This document shows, in pieces, positions 5,049-5,347 of a DNA stretch of 5,347 nt. Source of the DNA: Oscillospiraceae bacterium (GTDB lineage Bacteria; Bacillota; Clostridia; Oscillospirales; Oscillospiraceae); contig JAISDV010000028.1 in NCBI GenBank assembly GCA_031264545.1, positions 1 to 5,347 on the forward strand. Reading direction: 5' to 3'. The notes under the pieces are model-generated. The model was not told where the DNA came from and made no database searches. It worked only from the letters and a program-made list of their open reading frames with translations. The translations under genes were made by a program, and so were the position numbers. Each line of letters opens with the position of its first letter. The stretch's first letter is position 1.

Positions 5049-5347
5049 ATGAGCAGTGTAAAACCGATCATAACCGACGGCGCGCTCGGCGCTATTATCC
5101 AAGGTACAGCCAAAAAAGAGGATCTGACGAGGACCTACGACCGAAGCACGCAGACGCGCCGTGAAAACATCGCTCAGCCGATCGTCACAGACGGCGCGAT
5201 CGGCGCTATTATCGGCTACACGGCCAAGAAAACGGCTAAGACGCCGCAGCGGGAGCGGGAGCGCGTGCTTATGGCGCTCACGCCGAAACAGGCGGCTGAG
5301 CGGGAACGGGCGCGGGCGCAGACGTTCTCGGAGGAGCTTACGCGGTG
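5049..5347 (+). CDS. Protein of unknown function with an 18-residue N-terminal repeat (3' end outside window)
   Basis: The frame is open from ATG 5049 to the window end, giving 99 residues of a longer protein. Residues 6-23 'PIITDGALGAIIQGTAKK' recur at 44-61 as 'PIVTDGAIGAIIGYTAKK' (14 of 18 identical), 38 residues apart. From residue 62 on it becomes strongly charged and helical, with 'QRERERVLMALTPKQAAERE' (67-86), as in a coiled coil. There is no signal peptide. I cannot name a family. The repeat-plus-coil layout and the tight packing behind another odd small protein resemble phage or mobile-element structural genes, but that is only an impression. The excellent ribosome binding site and start codon make it very likely to be translated. 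Confidence 0.7.
   Translation, partial: MSSVKPIITDGALGAIIQGTAKKEDLTRTYDRSTQTRRENIAQPIVTDGAIGAIIGYTAKKTAKTPQRERERVLMALTPKQAAERERARAQTFSEELTR
5064..5231 (+). repeat. Direct repeat within the last gene (copies 5064-5117 and 5178-5231)
   Basis: Two 54-nt copies, 114 nt apart, encode the same 18-residue motif. They share blocks such as GACGGCGCG and CGGCGCTATTATC, while many differences fall at third codon positions. Selection on the protein, rather than a fresh duplication, best explains this. Confidence 0.6.

Overview
The window reads as a stretch of chromosome from an anaerobic, probably Gram-positive bacterium of the Clostridia type with moderately high GC. The grounds are purine-rich Shine-Dalgarno sites, a Na+-type, K+-dependent membrane pyrophosphatase of the kind found in Clostridia and Bacteroides, and an integral-membrane PstS-like protein. 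This placement comes from family resemblance and codon style, not from a marker gene.

Layout. (1) Positions 1-383 (+) hold the 3' end of a class II aldolase/adducin-fold protein whose usual 'NHG' histidine motif reads 'PGCG'. (2) Positions 484-1896 (-), convergent with it, encode a 470-aa protein with four N-terminal membrane helices and a PstS-like phosphate-binding domain. A 47-codon ORF (1903-2046, -) precedes it in the same frame and ends at a TAA beside its Shine-Dalgarno site. (3) Positions 2089-2292 are non-coding and dense in palindromes. Two diverged copies of a two-hairpin unit differ by paired, structure-preserving substitutions and flank a GC hairpin and a Z-DNA-prone tract. (4) Positions 2356-4550 (+) hold a recognisable promoter, a short leader starting with a hairpin, and a complete 703-aa hppA-type ion-pumping pyrophosphatase. 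(5) A 41-nt palindrome (4590-4630) separates hppA from a two-gene unit of unknown function (4592-5038 and 5049 to the window end). Both of those proteins contain internal repeats; the first has no credible ribosome binding site and begins with a glycine-rich linker.

Working together. The pyrophosphatase hydrolyses PPi to phosphate and exports Na+ (and perhaps H+). The divergent neighbour looks like a phosphate sensor or binder. A shared link to phosphate or PPi is plausible, but it rests only on adjacency. The most interesting regions are the structured spacer at 2089-2266 with the small in-frame ORF next to it, and the palindrome junction at 4590-4640, where a different kind of gene content begins.
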